Origin: Enterobacter sichuanensis
GTDB lineage: Bacteria > Pseudomonadota > Gammaproteobacteria > Enterobacterales > Enterobacteriaceae
Direction: 5' to 3'
NCBI RefSeq assembly: GCF_002939185.1
Contig: NZ_POVL01000024.1
Coordinates: forward strand, 1 to 64,000
Length of the DNA: 64,000 nucleotides
Below the pieces are notes generated by a model. It searched no databases. It had not been told where the DNA came from and saw nothing but the letters and a program-made list of their open reading frames with translations. Both the position numbers and the translations under genes were made by a program. The first letter of the stretch is position 1, and each line of letters begins with the position of its first letter. This document shows positions 42,182 through 54,789 of the stretch, one piece after another.

Positions 42182-42508
42182 TTAGCCCTGTAGCTGCACC
42201 TTGCCGTCCTTCACGCGAACGTCGTAGTGCTTCACCGAGTAGTTTTCATCTTCCATGCACAGTCCGTCACGTAAACGGAAGCGCTGCTTTTTCAGCGGGC
42301 TGGCGACCCACAGTTCGCCCTGATGCTCCGCAATCAACCCACGGGAGAGCACGCTGGCCTCGAAGAACGGGTCGATGTTGCTGATGGCAAAGAGCTGTTC
42401 ATCGTGGCGGGGGCGGAAAATCGCAACCTGCTCGTTGCCCAGCAGCGCGCAGACGCCGGTTGCGGGGAGAATGTCGTTAATATCGCAGATGGTTATCCAC
42501 TGGCTCAT
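42182..42508 (-). CDS. nirD: NirD, small subunit of NADH-dependent nitrite reductase
   Basis: A 108-residue Rieske-like beta protein (residues 5-105) that lacks the Cys/His cluster ligands, as usual for NirD. It partners NirB. Its ATGA start overlaps the nirB stop. No nirC follows before cysG. Confidence 0.96.
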   Translation of the reverse strand: MSQWITICDINDILPATGVCALLGNEQVAIFRPRHDEQLFAISNIDPFFEASVLSRGLIAEHQGELWVASPLKKQRFRLRDGLCMEDENYSVKHYDVRVKDGKVQLQG

Positions 42509-45048
42509 GCGTTTTCCTCCACCAGCGTGACCGGAATACGTTCATACGGTGTCGCCGGACGATGCTGTTCACGCTCTGGCACAACCTGCACATTCGGGTC
42601 GCGCTGAGTGCTGTTGATAAAATGTCTGAACCGCGTCTGTGCCGCCGGGGTGTTGACGGTTTCAGTCCACTCGCAAATCACCGCCTCACGCAGTCGTGCC
42701 ATCTCCGCTTCCAGATGCTCGTTCAGGCCCAGCTTGTCGTCGATAATGACCGATTTCAGGTAGTCGATGCCGCCTTCCAGATTATCAAGCCAGGAGGCGG
42801 TACGGGTCAGCTTATCGGCGGTACGGATGTAGAACATCATGAAGCGGTCGAGATACTGAATCAGCGTGTCGTGATCGAGATCCGCGGCCAGCAGGTCCGC
42901 GTGGCGTGGTTTCATCCCGCCGTTGCCGCAGACATACAGGTTCCAGCCTTTTTCGGTGGCGATAATCCCTACGTCTTTACCCTGGGCTTCCGCACATTCA
43001 CGGGTACATCCCGAGACGCCAAACTTCATTTTATGCGGCGTACGGATGCCTTTGTAGCGGTTCTCCAGCTCCACGCCGAAACCGACGCTGTCGCCGACGC
43101 CGTAGCGGCACCAGGTGCTGCCCACGCAGGTTTTCGCCATACGCAGCGCTTTAGCGTACGCGTGACCGGTTTCGAAGCCAGCGTCAATCAGCTGACGCCA
43201 GATCTCCGGCAGATCGTCTTTCTGCGCACCAAACAGGCCGATACGCTGGGAACCGGTGATTTTGGTGTACAGGTTAAATTCACGCGCGATACGGCCCACC
43301 GCCACCAGCCCTTCCGGGGTAATTTCACCACCGGCGGAACGTGGAATCACGGAGTAGGTACCGTCTTTCTGGATGTTGGCCAGGAAGTTGTCGTTGGTAT
43401 CCTGCAGCGGCGTATGCTCGGGTTTGAGGACATACTCGTTCCAGCAGGAGGCCAGCAGGGAGCCGACGGTGGGTTTACATACCTCACAGCCGTAGCCCTG
43501 GCCGTGCTTCGCCAGCAGTTCGTCGAAAGACTTAATGCCTTCCACGCGGATCAGATGGTAGAGCTCCTGGCGAGAATACGCGAAGTGCTCGCACAGGTTG
43601 TTGTTCACTTCGATGCCCTGTTTCGCCAGCTCGGCGTTCAGCACCTGGGTGACCAGCGGAATACAACCGCCGCAGCCGGTGCCGGCTTTGGTTTCCGCTT
43701 TCAGCGCCGCAACGGTGTGGCAGCCTTTGTTAATGGCAGAGATGAGCATGCCTTTGGTGACGTCAAAGCAGGAGCAGATCTGCGCGCTGTCCGGCAGTTT
43801 ATCCACGCCGATAGACGGCTTGCCGCTGGAGGCGTGCGCCGGGAGGATCAGTGCGTCCGGGTTTTCCGGCAGTTCGATGGCGTTCAGCACCAGCTGGAGC
43901 AGGTTGCCGTAATCACTGGTGTCACCCACCAGTACCGCCCCAAGCAGGGTTTTGTTGTCCTGGCTGACGATCAGGCGCTTATAAACTTCTTTACTCTCAT
44001 CGAGATAAACGTAGCTGCGGGCACCCGGCGTGCGGCCGTGTGCATCGCCAATACCGCCAACGTCCACGCCCAGCAGCTTCAGCTTGGCGCTCAGGTCCGC
44101 GCCTTCGAAGGCGTTTTCGTTGCCGAGGATGTGGTCCACGGCGACCTGCGCCATTTTGTAACCCGGCGCCACCAGACCATACACGCGGTTATTCCAGCTG
44201 GCGCATTCGCCAATGGCGTAGATATCCGGATCGGAGGTCTGGCAGGTGTCGTTAATCATGATCCCGCCGCGCTGGGCGACGGCCAGACCGCACTGGGTTG
44301 CCAGCTTGTCGCGCGGGCGGATCCCGGTGGAGAAGACGATGAAGTCAACTTCCAGCTCGCTGCCGTCGGCAAAGCGCATGGTTTTGCGCGCTTCAGTGCC
44401 TTCCTGCACGATCTCTTTGGTGTTTTTGCTGGTGTGAACCTTCACGCCCATGCTTTCGATTTTGCGACGCAGCTGGTCGCCACCCATGTGGTCGAGCTGT
44501 TCGGCCATCAGCATCGGAGCAAATTCGATGACGTGGGTTTCAACGCCGAGGTTTTTTAGCGCGCCCGCGGCTTCCAGGCCCAGCAGGCCACCACCCACCA
44601 CCGCACCGCGTTTACTGCGACGGGCGCAGGACTCAATGGCGTTGAGATCTTCAATGGTACGATAGACGAAGCAATCCTGCGTTTCAGCGCCTTTAATCGG
44701 CGGGATCCACGGATAGGAGCCGGTCGCCATGATCAGCTTGTCGTAAAAAACCGTACGCCCGGCGCTGGAGTGGATCACTTTCTCCTGACGGTTGATGGTG
44801 ATAGCGCGTTCGCCCACCAGCACCTTTACGCCATGCTTCTCGTAGAACCCTTCACGCACCAGTGAGAGCTCTTCGGCAGTATGATGGGAGAAATAGGAAG
44901 ATAAGTGCACACGGTCGTACGCCTTGCGGGGTTCTTCACAGAACACGGTAATATCGAACTGAGCGGCATCGGCTTTATCGAGAAGATCCTCAATAAAGCG
45001 GTGACCGACCATGCCGTTACCGATGATAGCGAGTCTGAGTTTGCTCAT
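42505..45048 (-). CDS. nirB: NirB, large subunit of NADH-dependent nitrite reductase
   Basis: An 847-residue cytoplasmic siroheme enzyme reducing nitrite to ammonia. FAD (LAIIGNGMVGHRFIEDLL) and NADH (GAVVGGGLLGLEAAGAL) Rossmann motifs lie in the first 300 residues. A BFD-like [2Fe-2S] region (CSCFDVTKG, then GTGCGGCIP) spans about 420-490. The C-terminal sulfite/nitrite reductase halves hold siroheme-[4Fe-4S] cysteines (CVGSTWCRYG and GCTRECAEAQGKDVG). It is anaerobically induced through FNR and NarL/NarP sites upstream. Confidence 0.98.
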   Translation of the reverse strand: MSKLRLAIIGNGMVGHRFIEDLLDKADAAQFDITVFCEEPRKAYDRVHLSSYFSHHTAEELSLVREGFYEKHGVKVLVGERAITINRQEKVIHSSAGRTVFYDKLIMATGSYPWIPPIKGAETQDCFVYRTIEDLNAIESCARRSKRGAVVGGGLLGLEAAGALKNLGVETHVIEFAPMLMAEQLDHMGGDQLRRKIESMGVKVHTSKNTKEIVQEGTEARKTMRFADGSELEVDFIVFSTGIRPRDKLATQCGLAVAQRGGIMINDTCQTSDPDIYAIGECASWNNRVYGLVAPGYKMAQVAVDHILGNENAFEGADLSAKLKLLGVDVGGIGDAHGRTPGARSYVYLDESKEVYKRLIVSQDNKTLLGAVLVGDTSDYGNLLQLVLNAIELPENPDALILPAHASSGKPSIGVDKLPDSAQICSCFDVTKGMLISAINKGCHTVAALKAETKAGTGCGGCIPLVTQVLNAELAKQGIEVNNNLCEHFAYSRQELYHLIRVEGIKSFDELLAKHGQGYGCEVCKPTVGSLLASCWNEYVLKPEHTPLQDTNDNFLANIQKDGTYSVIPRSAGGEITPEGLVAVGRIAREFNLYTKITGSQRIGLFGAQKDDLPEIWRQLIDAGFETGHAYAKALRMAKTCVGSTWCRYGVGDSVGFGVELENRYKGIRTPHKMKFGVSGCTRECAEAQGKDVGIIATEKGWNLYVCGNGGMKPRHADLLAADLDHDTLIQYLDRFMMFYIRTADKLTRTASWLDNLEGGIDYLKSVIIDDKLGLNEHLEAEMARLREAVICEWTETVNTPAAQTRFRHFINSTQRDPNVQVVPEREQHRPATPYERIPVTLVEENA

Positions 45049-45106
45049 TATTGCCTCGATTTCTTTTCTATTACCGCCTACCTTAACGATTCAGCAGGGG
45101 CGCTTA

Positions 45107-45120
45107 TTGATGCAAATCAA
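45107..45120 (-). promoter_or_regulatory. FNR site of the nirB promoter
   Basis: TTGATGCAAATCAA, a perfect TTGAT-N4-ATCAA palindrome. The flanking sequence downstream strongly resembles the E. coli nirB promoter, where FNR binds at -41.5. It lies 59 bases upstream of the nirB start. Confidence 0.9.
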
Positions 45121-45133
45121 ATACGTCTTCGCC

Positions 45134-45149
45134 TACTCCTTAGGTGGTA
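45134..45149 (-). promoter_or_regulatory. NarL/NarP 7-2-7 site upstream of nirB
   Basis: TACTCCT-TA-GGTGGTA is a 7-2-7 arrangement. One heptamer matches TACYYMT exactly; the inverted partner (TACCACC) matches partly. It is 27-28 bases upstream of the FNR centre, the spacing expected for the -69.5 NarL/NarP site in E. coli. Confidence 0.75.
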
Positions 45150-45286
45150 TATGACTGATTTGTCAGGATTTTTATAAGTTATGGAAATCGCAGGCTTTTC
45201 GGGTTAGTTGAATTTGTGTACAAATCAGGGGCGGTTTTGCAAAAATCGATACGCCTGTCCAGCAGCTGCGTTTTTAGGGGAAAGAT

Positions 45287-46588
45287 ATGTCTACTACACC
45301 GTTATGGCTTGTTCAGAATGTTCGTTTACCGGGTCGGGAAGGGCTGTGGCAGCTTGCCATTGAGAACGGGCGATTTGGTGACATCACCCCCATGGATGAC
45401 ACCCATACCGAAAGCTATGAAGTGTTAAATGCGCGCGGTGGATTGGCTATTCCCCCGTTTATTGAGCCGCATATCCATCTTGATACCACCCAGACGGCGG
45501 GCGAGCCGAACTGGAACCAGTCCGGAACGCTGTTTGAGGGCATTGAGCGCTGGGCGGAGCGCAAGGCGCTACTCAGCCATGACGACGTGAAAGCGCGGGC
45601 GTGGAAAACGCTGAAGTGGCAAATCGCCAACGGGATCCAGTTTGTCCGCACTCATGTGGATGTCTCCGACCCGACGCTCACCGCCCTGAAGGCGATGCTG
45701 GAGGTGAAGCAGGAGGTTGCGCCGTGGGTGACGCTGCAAATCGTCGCGTTCCCGCAGGAAGGTATCCTCTCTTACCCGAACGGCGCGGCTCTGCTGGAAG
45801 AGGCATTACGGCTGGGCGCGGATGTGGTGGGGGCGATCCCCCACTTTGAGTTCACCCGCGAGTACGGCGTGCAGTCGCTGCATATCGCCTTTGAGCTGGC
45901 GAAGAAGTATGACCGTCCGCTGGATATTCATTGCGATGAAATTGATGACGAGCAGTCTCGCTTTGTCGAGACGGTGGCCACGCTGGCGTATGAGGCCGGT
46001 ATTGGCGCACGGGTAACGGCCAGCCACACCACCGCCATGCACTCCTACAACGGTGCCTATACCTCGCGGCTGTTCCGACTGCTGAAGATGTCGGGGATTA
46101 ATTTCGTCGCGAACCCGCTGGTCAATATCCACCTGCAGGGGCGCTTCGATGATTATCCGAAGCGTCGCGGCATCACCCGGGTGAAAGAACTACTGGCGGC
46201 GGGCATTAACGTCTGCTTTGGCCATGATGATGTCTTTGACCCGTGGTACCCGCTTGGTACCGGCAATATGCTGCAGGTGCTGCATATGGGGCTGCACGTC
46301 TGTCAGATGATGGGCTATCCGCAAATCGACAGCGGCCTGAACCTGATCACCCATAACAGTGCCCGAACCTTTGGCCTGAGCGATTACGGAATTGAGACGG
46401 GCAACCCGGCGAACCTGATTATTCTGCCTGCGGAGAGCGGGTTTGAAGCGGTACGCTGTCAGGTGCCGGTGCGCTGGTCCATTCGTCAGGGACGAATTAT
46501 TGCCACCACACAGCTGGCGCAGACCTGGATCCAGATGGATAACGGGGGAGAAGAGGTGAGCTTTGCCAGAAACACCCCCTCTGCGTAG
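45287..46588 (+). CDS. codA: CodA, cytosine deaminase
   Basis: A 433-residue amidohydrolase converting cytosine (or isoguanine) to uracil and ammonia. Metal and catalytic residues are visible in EPHIHLDTT (His-x-His), HCDEIDDEQ (His, Glu), SHTTAMHS (His) and [11 protein letters not shown] (Asp). It is close to E. coli CodA over its length, with a divergent first 30 residues. A GGGGAAAG ribosome site precedes ATG 45287. It stands alone between nirB and tsgA with no codB permease beside it. Confidence 0.93.
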   Translation: MSTTPLWLVQNVRLPGREGLWQLAIENGRFGDITPMDDTHTESYEVLNARGGLAIPPFIEPHIHLDTTQTAGEPNWNQSGTLFEGIERWAERKALLSHDDVKARAWKTLKWQIANGIQFVRTHVDVSDPTLTALKAMLEVKQEVAPWVTLQIVAFPQEGILSYPNGAALLEEALRLGADVVGAIPHFEFTREYGVQSLHIAFELAKKYDRPLDIHCDEIDDEQSRFVETVATLAYEAGIGARVTASHTTAMHSYNGAYTSRLFRLLKMSGINFVANPLVNIHLQGRFDDYPKRRGITRVKELLAAGINVCFGHDDVFDPWYPLGTGNMLQVLHMGLHVCQMMGYPQIDSGLNLITHNSARTFGLSDYGIETGNPANLIILPAESGFEAVRCQVPVRWSIRQGRIIATTQLAQTWIQMDNGGEEVSFARNTPSA

Positions 46589-46599
46589 GGCAGAGGGGG
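46575..46599. terminator. Hairpin between codA and tsgA
   Basis: CCCCCTCTGC-GTAGG-GCAGAGGGGG, a perfect 10-bp stem whose loop contains the codA stop codon (46586-46588). There is no clear T-run. It separates two convergent genes only 17 bases apart. Confidence 0.6.
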
Positions 46600-46605
46600 A
46601 CGGGA

Positions 46606-47790
46606 TTAGTGCGTCGCCGCTGCAGCGTTATGCTGGCGGTGGCGGGTCACAAAGCCCAGGATGAAGCACATGATAAACACCACGGCGTACAGACCGTTCG
46701 CCGTGTGCAGCGCGGCCAGCGGGCCGCTGTGGGCGACGATTGGGCCGGTGACCACGAAGGTCAGCATGGTGCCGATGGTGCCGCAGGTCAGAACGAAGTT
46801 AACCAGCTTCGGCGAGGCCACCCTGGTCTGCAGGGAGCCCAGAGTAATGATCGAGGTGTAGATCGCGCTGGAGAAGAAGCCCAGGGTCAGAATGAACCAC
46901 GGCATATGTTCCGGTGAACCGTTGATAAAAAGATACATCAGCACGGTTGCCAGGCCCGCCAGTACGGTCAGAATGCGCTGCAGATCGAAGAAGCGCAGGA
47001 TGAAGCTAAACGCCCACATGCCGAACATGTAAGACATCCAGAAATCGCTCACCAGCTTACCTGCGTCGTTCAGGCTCATGCCCAGGCCTTTGGCGTATTC
47101 CGGTACCCAGGAGATAAAGCCCAGCTGGCCGAGGATGTAGCACAGGGCGGCGATGGAGAGGAACAGTACGCCGATCCCCCATTTCTCTTTCGCGACAGGC
47201 TCTGCCGTGGTCTGCGCTTTTTTGCCCAGCACCGGGAACTCGCAGCCGAAAGTCAGAATAAAGATCGCCACGTAGACCAGGCCGATGCAGGCATACACCC
47301 AGTACCACTCAATGCTGCGCGCCAGCAGAACAGCAGCCACCATCGGGAAAATCATCCCGGCCATACTGAAGAAGGAGTCGGTAAACAGCAGGCGCGCGCC
47401 ACGCTGACGGCCTTCATACATATGGGTAATCAGGAAGGTCCCGATCGACATGGTAATGCCGCTGACCAGACCGAGTACAAACATGGCGGCGGAGAACAGG
47501 GCGATGCTGTGGCTCAGCATCAGACCCGCCACGGCGGCGACCATCAGCACAAAACCAAAACGCAGCTGCGTTTTCAGTGGCACGATTTCCATCAGCCACG
47601 CATTCAGGAAGATGGAGATCAGGATCCCGGCGTTGAGGAAGGTGAAGGTGTTACTCATGCTGGAAACGGGCAGATGGAAGTAGTCTGCGATATTTCCCAT
47701 CACCATCCCGGTGACGATCACCAACGCGCCGGTCAGGGCGTAGGAGAAGAAGCTGATCCATGTGAGCTTGATGCGATTGCTGTTAGTCAT
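46606..47790 (-). CDS. tsgA: TsgA, MFS-family transporter
   Basis: A 394-residue, 12-TM major facilitator protein ([21 protein letters not shown] near the N terminus; [18 protein letters not shown] in the middle). Substrate unknown; in Salmonella it is reported as tellurite/selenite- and growth-phase-related. ATG 47790 ([14 protein letters not shown]) matches E. coli. The open frame extends 11 codons upstream without support. Confidence 0.93.
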   Translation of the reverse strand: MTNSNRIKLTWISFFSYALTGALVIVTGMVMGNIADYFHLPVSSMSNTFTFLNAGILISIFLNAWLMEIVPLKTQLRFGFVLMVAAVAGLMLSHSIALFSAAMFVLGLVSGITMSIGTFLITHMYEGRQRGARLLFTDSFFSMAGMIFPMVAAVLLARSIEWYWVYACIGLVYVAIFILTFGCEFPVLGKKAQTTAEPVAKEKWGIGVLFLSIAALCYILGQLGFISWVPEYAKGLGMSLNDAGKLVSDFWMSYMFGMWAFSFILRFFDLQRILTVLAGLATVLMYLFINGSPEHMPWFILTLGFFSSAIYTSIITLGSLQTRVASPKLVNFVLTCGTIGTMLTFVVTGPIVAHSGPLAALHTANGLYAVVFIMCFILGFVTRHRQHNAAAATH

Positions 47791-47910
47791 GTCTGGCCTG
47801 TTCAAAATAAGAAAAGCGCCCATTGGGCGCTGAGAGCGGGCAGATTTTAGACATTAAAGTGATCTATTCATATCTTTTAAGAGAAATTCGAACTTCATTG
47901 CAGTTTTTTA

Positions 47911-47926
47911 TGTGATCTTGATCACA
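47911..47926. promoter_or_regulatory. CRP site between tsgA and ppiA
   Basis: TGTGATCTTGATCACA fits TGTGA-N6-TCACA perfectly. It lies 143 bases from ppiA and 121 bases from tsgA, so it could act on either. E. coli ppiA has documented cAMP-CRP control. Confidence 0.88.
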
Positions 47927-47977
47927 TAAAAAGCCGCCGGAACCAATCGTTTGCGTGGTTACAACTGTTTCAATTTC

Positions 47978-47992
47978 GTAAAATTAGGTAAA
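47978..47992 (+). promoter_or_regulatory. CpxR box upstream of ppiA
   Basis: GTAAA-ATTAG-GTAAA is an exact match to the CpxR consensus GTAAA-N5-GTAAA, 77 bases upstream of ppiA. ppiA is a known Cpx envelope-stress target in E. coli. Confidence 0.85.
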
Positions 47993-48059
47993 AGGCTGGT
48001 CTCCGTTCATACTGCTCTTTAGAATCAAGCCATTCGCTTTATATACTGCGCTTTGTTAA

Positions 48060-48641
<582 letters not shown>

Positions 48642-48651
48642 CCTGTTTCGA

Positions 48652-48674
48652 CACGGGCGATCCTCGCCCGTGTT
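48652..48674 (+). terminator. ppiA terminator hairpin
   Basis: ACACGGGCGA-TCC-TCGCCCGTGT, a perfect 10-bp stem 11 bases past the ppiA stop, followed by TGTTAG (a weak T-run). Confidence 0.7.
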
Positions 48675-48747
48675 GTTAGCCCTCCCTGCGAAAGCGCGTT
48701 TTGCTGCTTATACTTGTGGCAAACGGACATATTCAGGGAGGCGTTAA

Positions 48748-49332
48748 GTGAAAAAACTCACCGACAAGCAAAAATCCCGTCTCTGGGAGCAGCAGCGTAA
48801 CGTCAATTTTCAGGCCAGTTGTCTCCTTGAAAAAGGTCATGGTCCTTCCGATCCCCATATTGAAACGCTGGAGCTTGGGCCTTCCGCTCCTGGCTTGCCC
48901 CATCTGTGCCTTATTCACCGCCATCTCTACCGCAGAGAGTTGAAGTACGCGGGCGAGTTGCGTACTGATGATATTTTTAAGGGCGACATTCCTTTCTGCC
49001 ATTTCGAGTACATCGAGAAGATGGGCAACGAACTGATGGCGGCGCTGGAAAGCGAAAAGTATCTGGTTGGTCTGGAGAAAGCGGCGTTTATAGAACGAAT
49101 TAGCCATTACTATTGTGAAATCAACATGCTGCACCCTTTTGCCAGCGGTAACGGTATTGCTCAGCGTGTTTTCTTTGAGCAGCTGGCGATCCATGCGGGT
49201 TACGCGCTGGACTGGCGCGATATCGATCCCGAAGATTGGGTGGCGGCTAACCGGAGCGGCGCAACGGGCGATCTCAGCGCGTTAAACGCTATCTTTGCCA
49301 AAGTAGTGAGCGAAGCGCGGGAATCTGAGTAG
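48748..49332 (+). CDS. YhfG-Fic fusion: antitoxin N-terminus joined in frame to a truncated Fic (AMPylation) domain
   Basis: One 194-residue frame. Residues 1-28 ([18 protein letters not shown]...) match the N terminus of the small antitoxin YhfG, including its inhibitory motif Ser24-x-x-x-Glu28 (followed by Lys rather than Gly/Asn). Residues 40-194 align without gaps to Fic residues 46-200 of E. coli, through the Fic motif [12 protein letters not shown] (129-140) to the shared end VVSEA(R/G)ESE. The yhfG C terminus and the first 46 or so fic residues are missing, so a deletion probably joined the genes. It has a GTG start with AGGGAGG upstream. pabA follows after 30 bases, as fic does in E. 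coli. The acidic Fic-motif residue is Ser. Activity is uncertain. Confidence 0.85.
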   Translation: MKKLTDKQKSRLWEQQRNVNFQASCLLEKGHGPSDPHIETLELGPSAPGLPHLCLIHRHLYRRELKYAGELRTDDIFKGDIPFCHFEYIEKMGNELMAALESEKYLVGLEKAAFIERISHYYCEINMLHPFASGNGIAQRVFFEQLAIHAGYALDWRDIDPEDWVAANRSGATGDLSALNAIFAKVVSEARESE

Positions 49333-49362
49333 AATAGGGCGGCATTTTTTTCGGGAGCCGCC

Positions 49363-49926
49363 ATGATTCTGCTGATTGATAACTACGATTCCTTCACCTG
49401 GAACCTTTACCAGTATTTTTGTGAACTGGGTGCAGAGGTGGTTGTCCGCCGCAATGACGAGATTGGCCTTGCCGATATTGAGACGCTGGCTCCGCGAAAA
49501 ATCGTCATCTCACCTGGCCCCTGCACACCGTCGGAATCGGGCATTTCGCTGGATGTTATCCGGCATTATGCCGGCAAGCTGCCCATTCTGGGGGTTTGCC
49601 TGGGTCATCAGGCGATTGCCCAGGCGTTTGGCGCCACCATCGTGCGTGCGGCGAAAGTGATGCACGGCAAAACCTCGCCGGTCACGCACACGGGGACCGG
49701 GGTATTCACGGGGCTCAATAATCCATTGACCGTGACGCGCTACCATTCGCTGGTGATTGACCCGACGACGCTGCCTGACTGCTTTGAGGTGACTGCCTGG
49801 AGCGAGTCGCAGGAGATCATGGGGATTCGTCACCGCAAATGGGATCTCGAAGGCGTACAATTCCACCCGGAAAGCATCCTCAGCGAACAGGGGCACGCGC
49901 TGCTGGCAAATTTCCTCAATCGCTGA
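49363..49926 (+). CDS. pabA: PabA, aminodeoxychorismate synthase glutamine amidotransferase subunit
   Basis: A 187-residue class I glutamine amidotransferase supplying ammonia to PabB for p-aminobenzoate (folate) synthesis. The triad is visible: Cys79 in [11 protein letters not shown], and His and Glu in FHPESIL near residue 170. N terminus [14 protein letters not shown]. Length as in E. coli. It may be co-transcribed with the upstream fused yhfG-fic gene. Confidence 0.97.
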   Translation: MILLIDNYDSFTWNLYQYFCELGAEVVVRRNDEIGLADIETLAPRKIVISPGPCTPSESGISLDVIRHYAGKLPILGVCLGHQAIAQAFGATIVRAAKVMHGKTSPVTHTGTGVFTGLNNPLTVTRYHSLVIDPTTLPDCFEVTAWSESQEIMGIRHRKWDLEGVQFHPESILSEQGHALLANFLNR

Positions 49927-49942
49927 ATATCTGTTGCCTTAC

Positions 49943-49981
49943 TGTGATTTTTTATGCATATTTTGTGATTATATTTTCACA
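49943..49981. promoter_or_regulatory. Tandem ARG boxes of argD
   Basis: Two 18-bp imperfect palindromes: TGTGATTTTTTATGCATA (49943-49960) and TGTGATTATATTTTCACA (49964-49981). They are separated by 3 bp, as ArgR hexamers require. They lie 32-70 bases upstream of argD and closely resemble the E. coli argD operator. Confidence 0.85.
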
Positions 49982-49991
49982 ATCAATGTGA

Positions 49992-53317
<3,326 letters not shown>

Positions 53318-53332
53318 GGGGAGTAGAGACAA

Positions 53333-53366
53333 AAACGGCGTGACACCTTGCGGTGACACGCCGTTT
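53333..53366 (-). terminator. crp terminator
   Basis: AAACGGCGTG...CACGCCGTTT with an inner CACC/GGTG pairing makes a long stem. On the minus strand it is followed by a T-run (TTTTTGTC). It sits between the crp stop and the yhfK start, so yhfK is probably read from its own promoter or by read-through. Confidence 0.85.
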
Positions 53367-53374
53367 GAGCGGAA

Positions 53375-54007
53375 TTAACGCGTTCCGTAAACCACGATGG
53401 TTTTACCGTGGGCGGAGATCAGGTTTTGATCTTCCAGCATTTTCAGGATACGACCTACGGTTTCACGGGAGCAACCGACGATCTGACCAATTTCCTGACG
53501 GGTAATTTTAATTTGCATGCCGTCCGGGTGGGTCATGGCGTCTGGCTGTTTCGCCAGGTTCAGCAGCGTCTGTGCAATACGGCCCGTCACGTCCAGGAAG
53601 GCGAGGTTGCCCACTTTCTCAGAGGTGACCTGCAGACGGCGCGCCATCTGGGAAGAAAGACGCATCAGGATGTCAGGGTTAACCTGAATCAGCTGACGGA
53701 ATTTCTTGTAAGAAATTTCAGCCACTTCACATGCTGTCTTTGCACGAACCCAGGCGCTACGTTCCTGGCCCTCTTCAAACAGGCCCAGTTCACCGATGAA
53801 ATCGCCCTGGTTCAGATAAGAAAGGATCATCTCTTTCCCTTCTTCATCTTTGATCAGCACTGCCACCGAGCCTTTAACGATGTAATACAACGTTTCCGCC
53901 TTTTCACCCTGGTGAATCAGCGTGCTCTTCGATGGGTACTTATGAATGTGGCAATGAGACAAGAACCATTCGAGAGTCGGGTCTGTTTGCGGTTTGCCAA
54001 GCACCAT
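53375..54007 (-). CDS. crp: Crp, cAMP receptor protein (global regulator)
   Basis: A 210-residue regulator. The cAMP-binding beta-roll contains [20 protein letters not shown], with Arg/Ser phosphate contacts. A dimerisation helix follows, then the winged helix with [23 protein letters not shown]. By recall it differs from E. coli CRP only by Ser for Ala at 118. AGAGGA lies 9 bases upstream of ATG. It probably acts on malT and ppiA within this window. It is divergent from yhfA. Confidence 0.99.
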   Translation of the reverse strand: MVLGKPQTDPTLEWFLSHCHIHKYPSKSTLIHQGEKAETLYYIVKGSVAVLIKDEEGKEMILSYLNQGDFIGELGLFEEGQERSAWVRAKTACEVAEISYKKFRQLIQVNPDILMRLSSQMARRLQVTSEKVGNLAFLDVTGRIAQTLLNLAKQPDAMTHPDGMQIKITRQEIGQIVGCSRETVGRILKMLEDQNLISAHGKTIVVYGTR

Positions 54008-54318
54008 GCGCTGTTATCCTCTGTTATAAGCTGTCACCAGAGTCATCAGATGCATCCGGACTCTGGGGTTGCAATCGAATTCTTACCCATACCCTGGGAA
54101 GTCGGCTACCGTAACGTTTCGCAGCCAGTAAAGTTTGATGTCCTCTGCATACACGTGTAACGTCAATGTATTACTGTAGCATCCTGAGTGTTTTAGCATA
54201 GCTTTCGCCGCGTGTCTCCTGGTGTCTCGCTTCAGCATGATGCAGGTCGCCTTCCATTGCGAGAAATGTAACGCACGCGTAATCTGTCACCAAAAATGCA
54301 ACGTTGGAGTTTAAGAAT
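54008..54318. promoter_or_regulatory. crp-yhfA divergent regulatory region
   Basis: A 311-base spacer carrying the crp and yhfA promoters. In E. coli this region holds CRP and Fis sites for crp autoregulation. I see degenerate candidates (for example CTGGTGACAGCTTATAACAG just upstream of crp on the minus strand) but none strong enough to annotate separately. Confidence 0.6.
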
Positions 54319-54723
54319 ATGCAAGCGCGCGTGAAATGGGTTGAAGGTTTAACGTTCCTGGGCGAGTCCGCTTCCGGACACCAGATTTTGATGGATGGCA
54401 ACTCCGGCGATAAAGCGCCAAGCCCAATGGAGATGGTGCTGATGGCGGCAGGGGGATGCAGCGCCATTGACGTGGTGTCGATTCTGCAGAAAGGCCGTCA
54501 TGACGTGACGGATTGCGAAGTTAAACTGACCTCAGAACGTCGTGAAGAGGCGCCACGCCTGTTCACCCACATTAATCTGCACTTTGTTGTGACCGGCAAA
54601 GCGTTGAAAGACGCGGCGGTATCACGCGCGGTGGACCTGTCGGCGGAGAAGTACTGCTCTGTGGCGTTAATGCTGGAGAAAGCAGTAAAAATCACCCATT
54701 CGTATGAAGTGATTGAGGCGTGA
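54319..54723 (+). CDS. yhfA: YhfA, OsmC-like family protein
   Basis: A 134-residue OsmC/Ohr-fold protein with MAAGGCSAIDVVSIL (Cys47) and a second cysteine in AEKYCSVALML (about 113), the pair expected of OsmC-type thiol enzymes. Its substrate is unknown. ATG 54319 follows GGAG at 9 bases. A TTG at 54304 is in frame. The crp-yhfA divergent arrangement is conserved in enterics. Confidence 0.92.
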   Translation: MQARVKWVEGLTFLGESASGHQILMDGNSGDKAPSPMEMVLMAAGGCSAIDVVSILQKGRHDVTDCEVKLTSERREEAPRLFTHINLHFVVTGKALKDAAVSRAVDLSAEKYCSVALMLEKAVKITHSYEVIEA

Positions 54724-54748
54724 TTGATTGGGCATCGTGCGTGTTGAT

Positions 54749-54783
54749 GCCCTCACCCTAACCCTCTCCCACAGGGAGAGGGA
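54749..54783. repeat. Palindromic intergenic repeat, family A
   Basis: GCCCTCACCCTAACCCTC followed by TCCCACAGGGAGAGGGA, between the convergent yhfA and prkB, within 30 bases of both stops. Confidence 0.85.
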
Positions 54784-54789
54784 ATATGA

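Noticed and set aside
42562..44559. 665-codon open frame antisense to nirB
   Set aside because: A shadow frame created by high GC third positions of nirB. No ribosome site or recognisable family.
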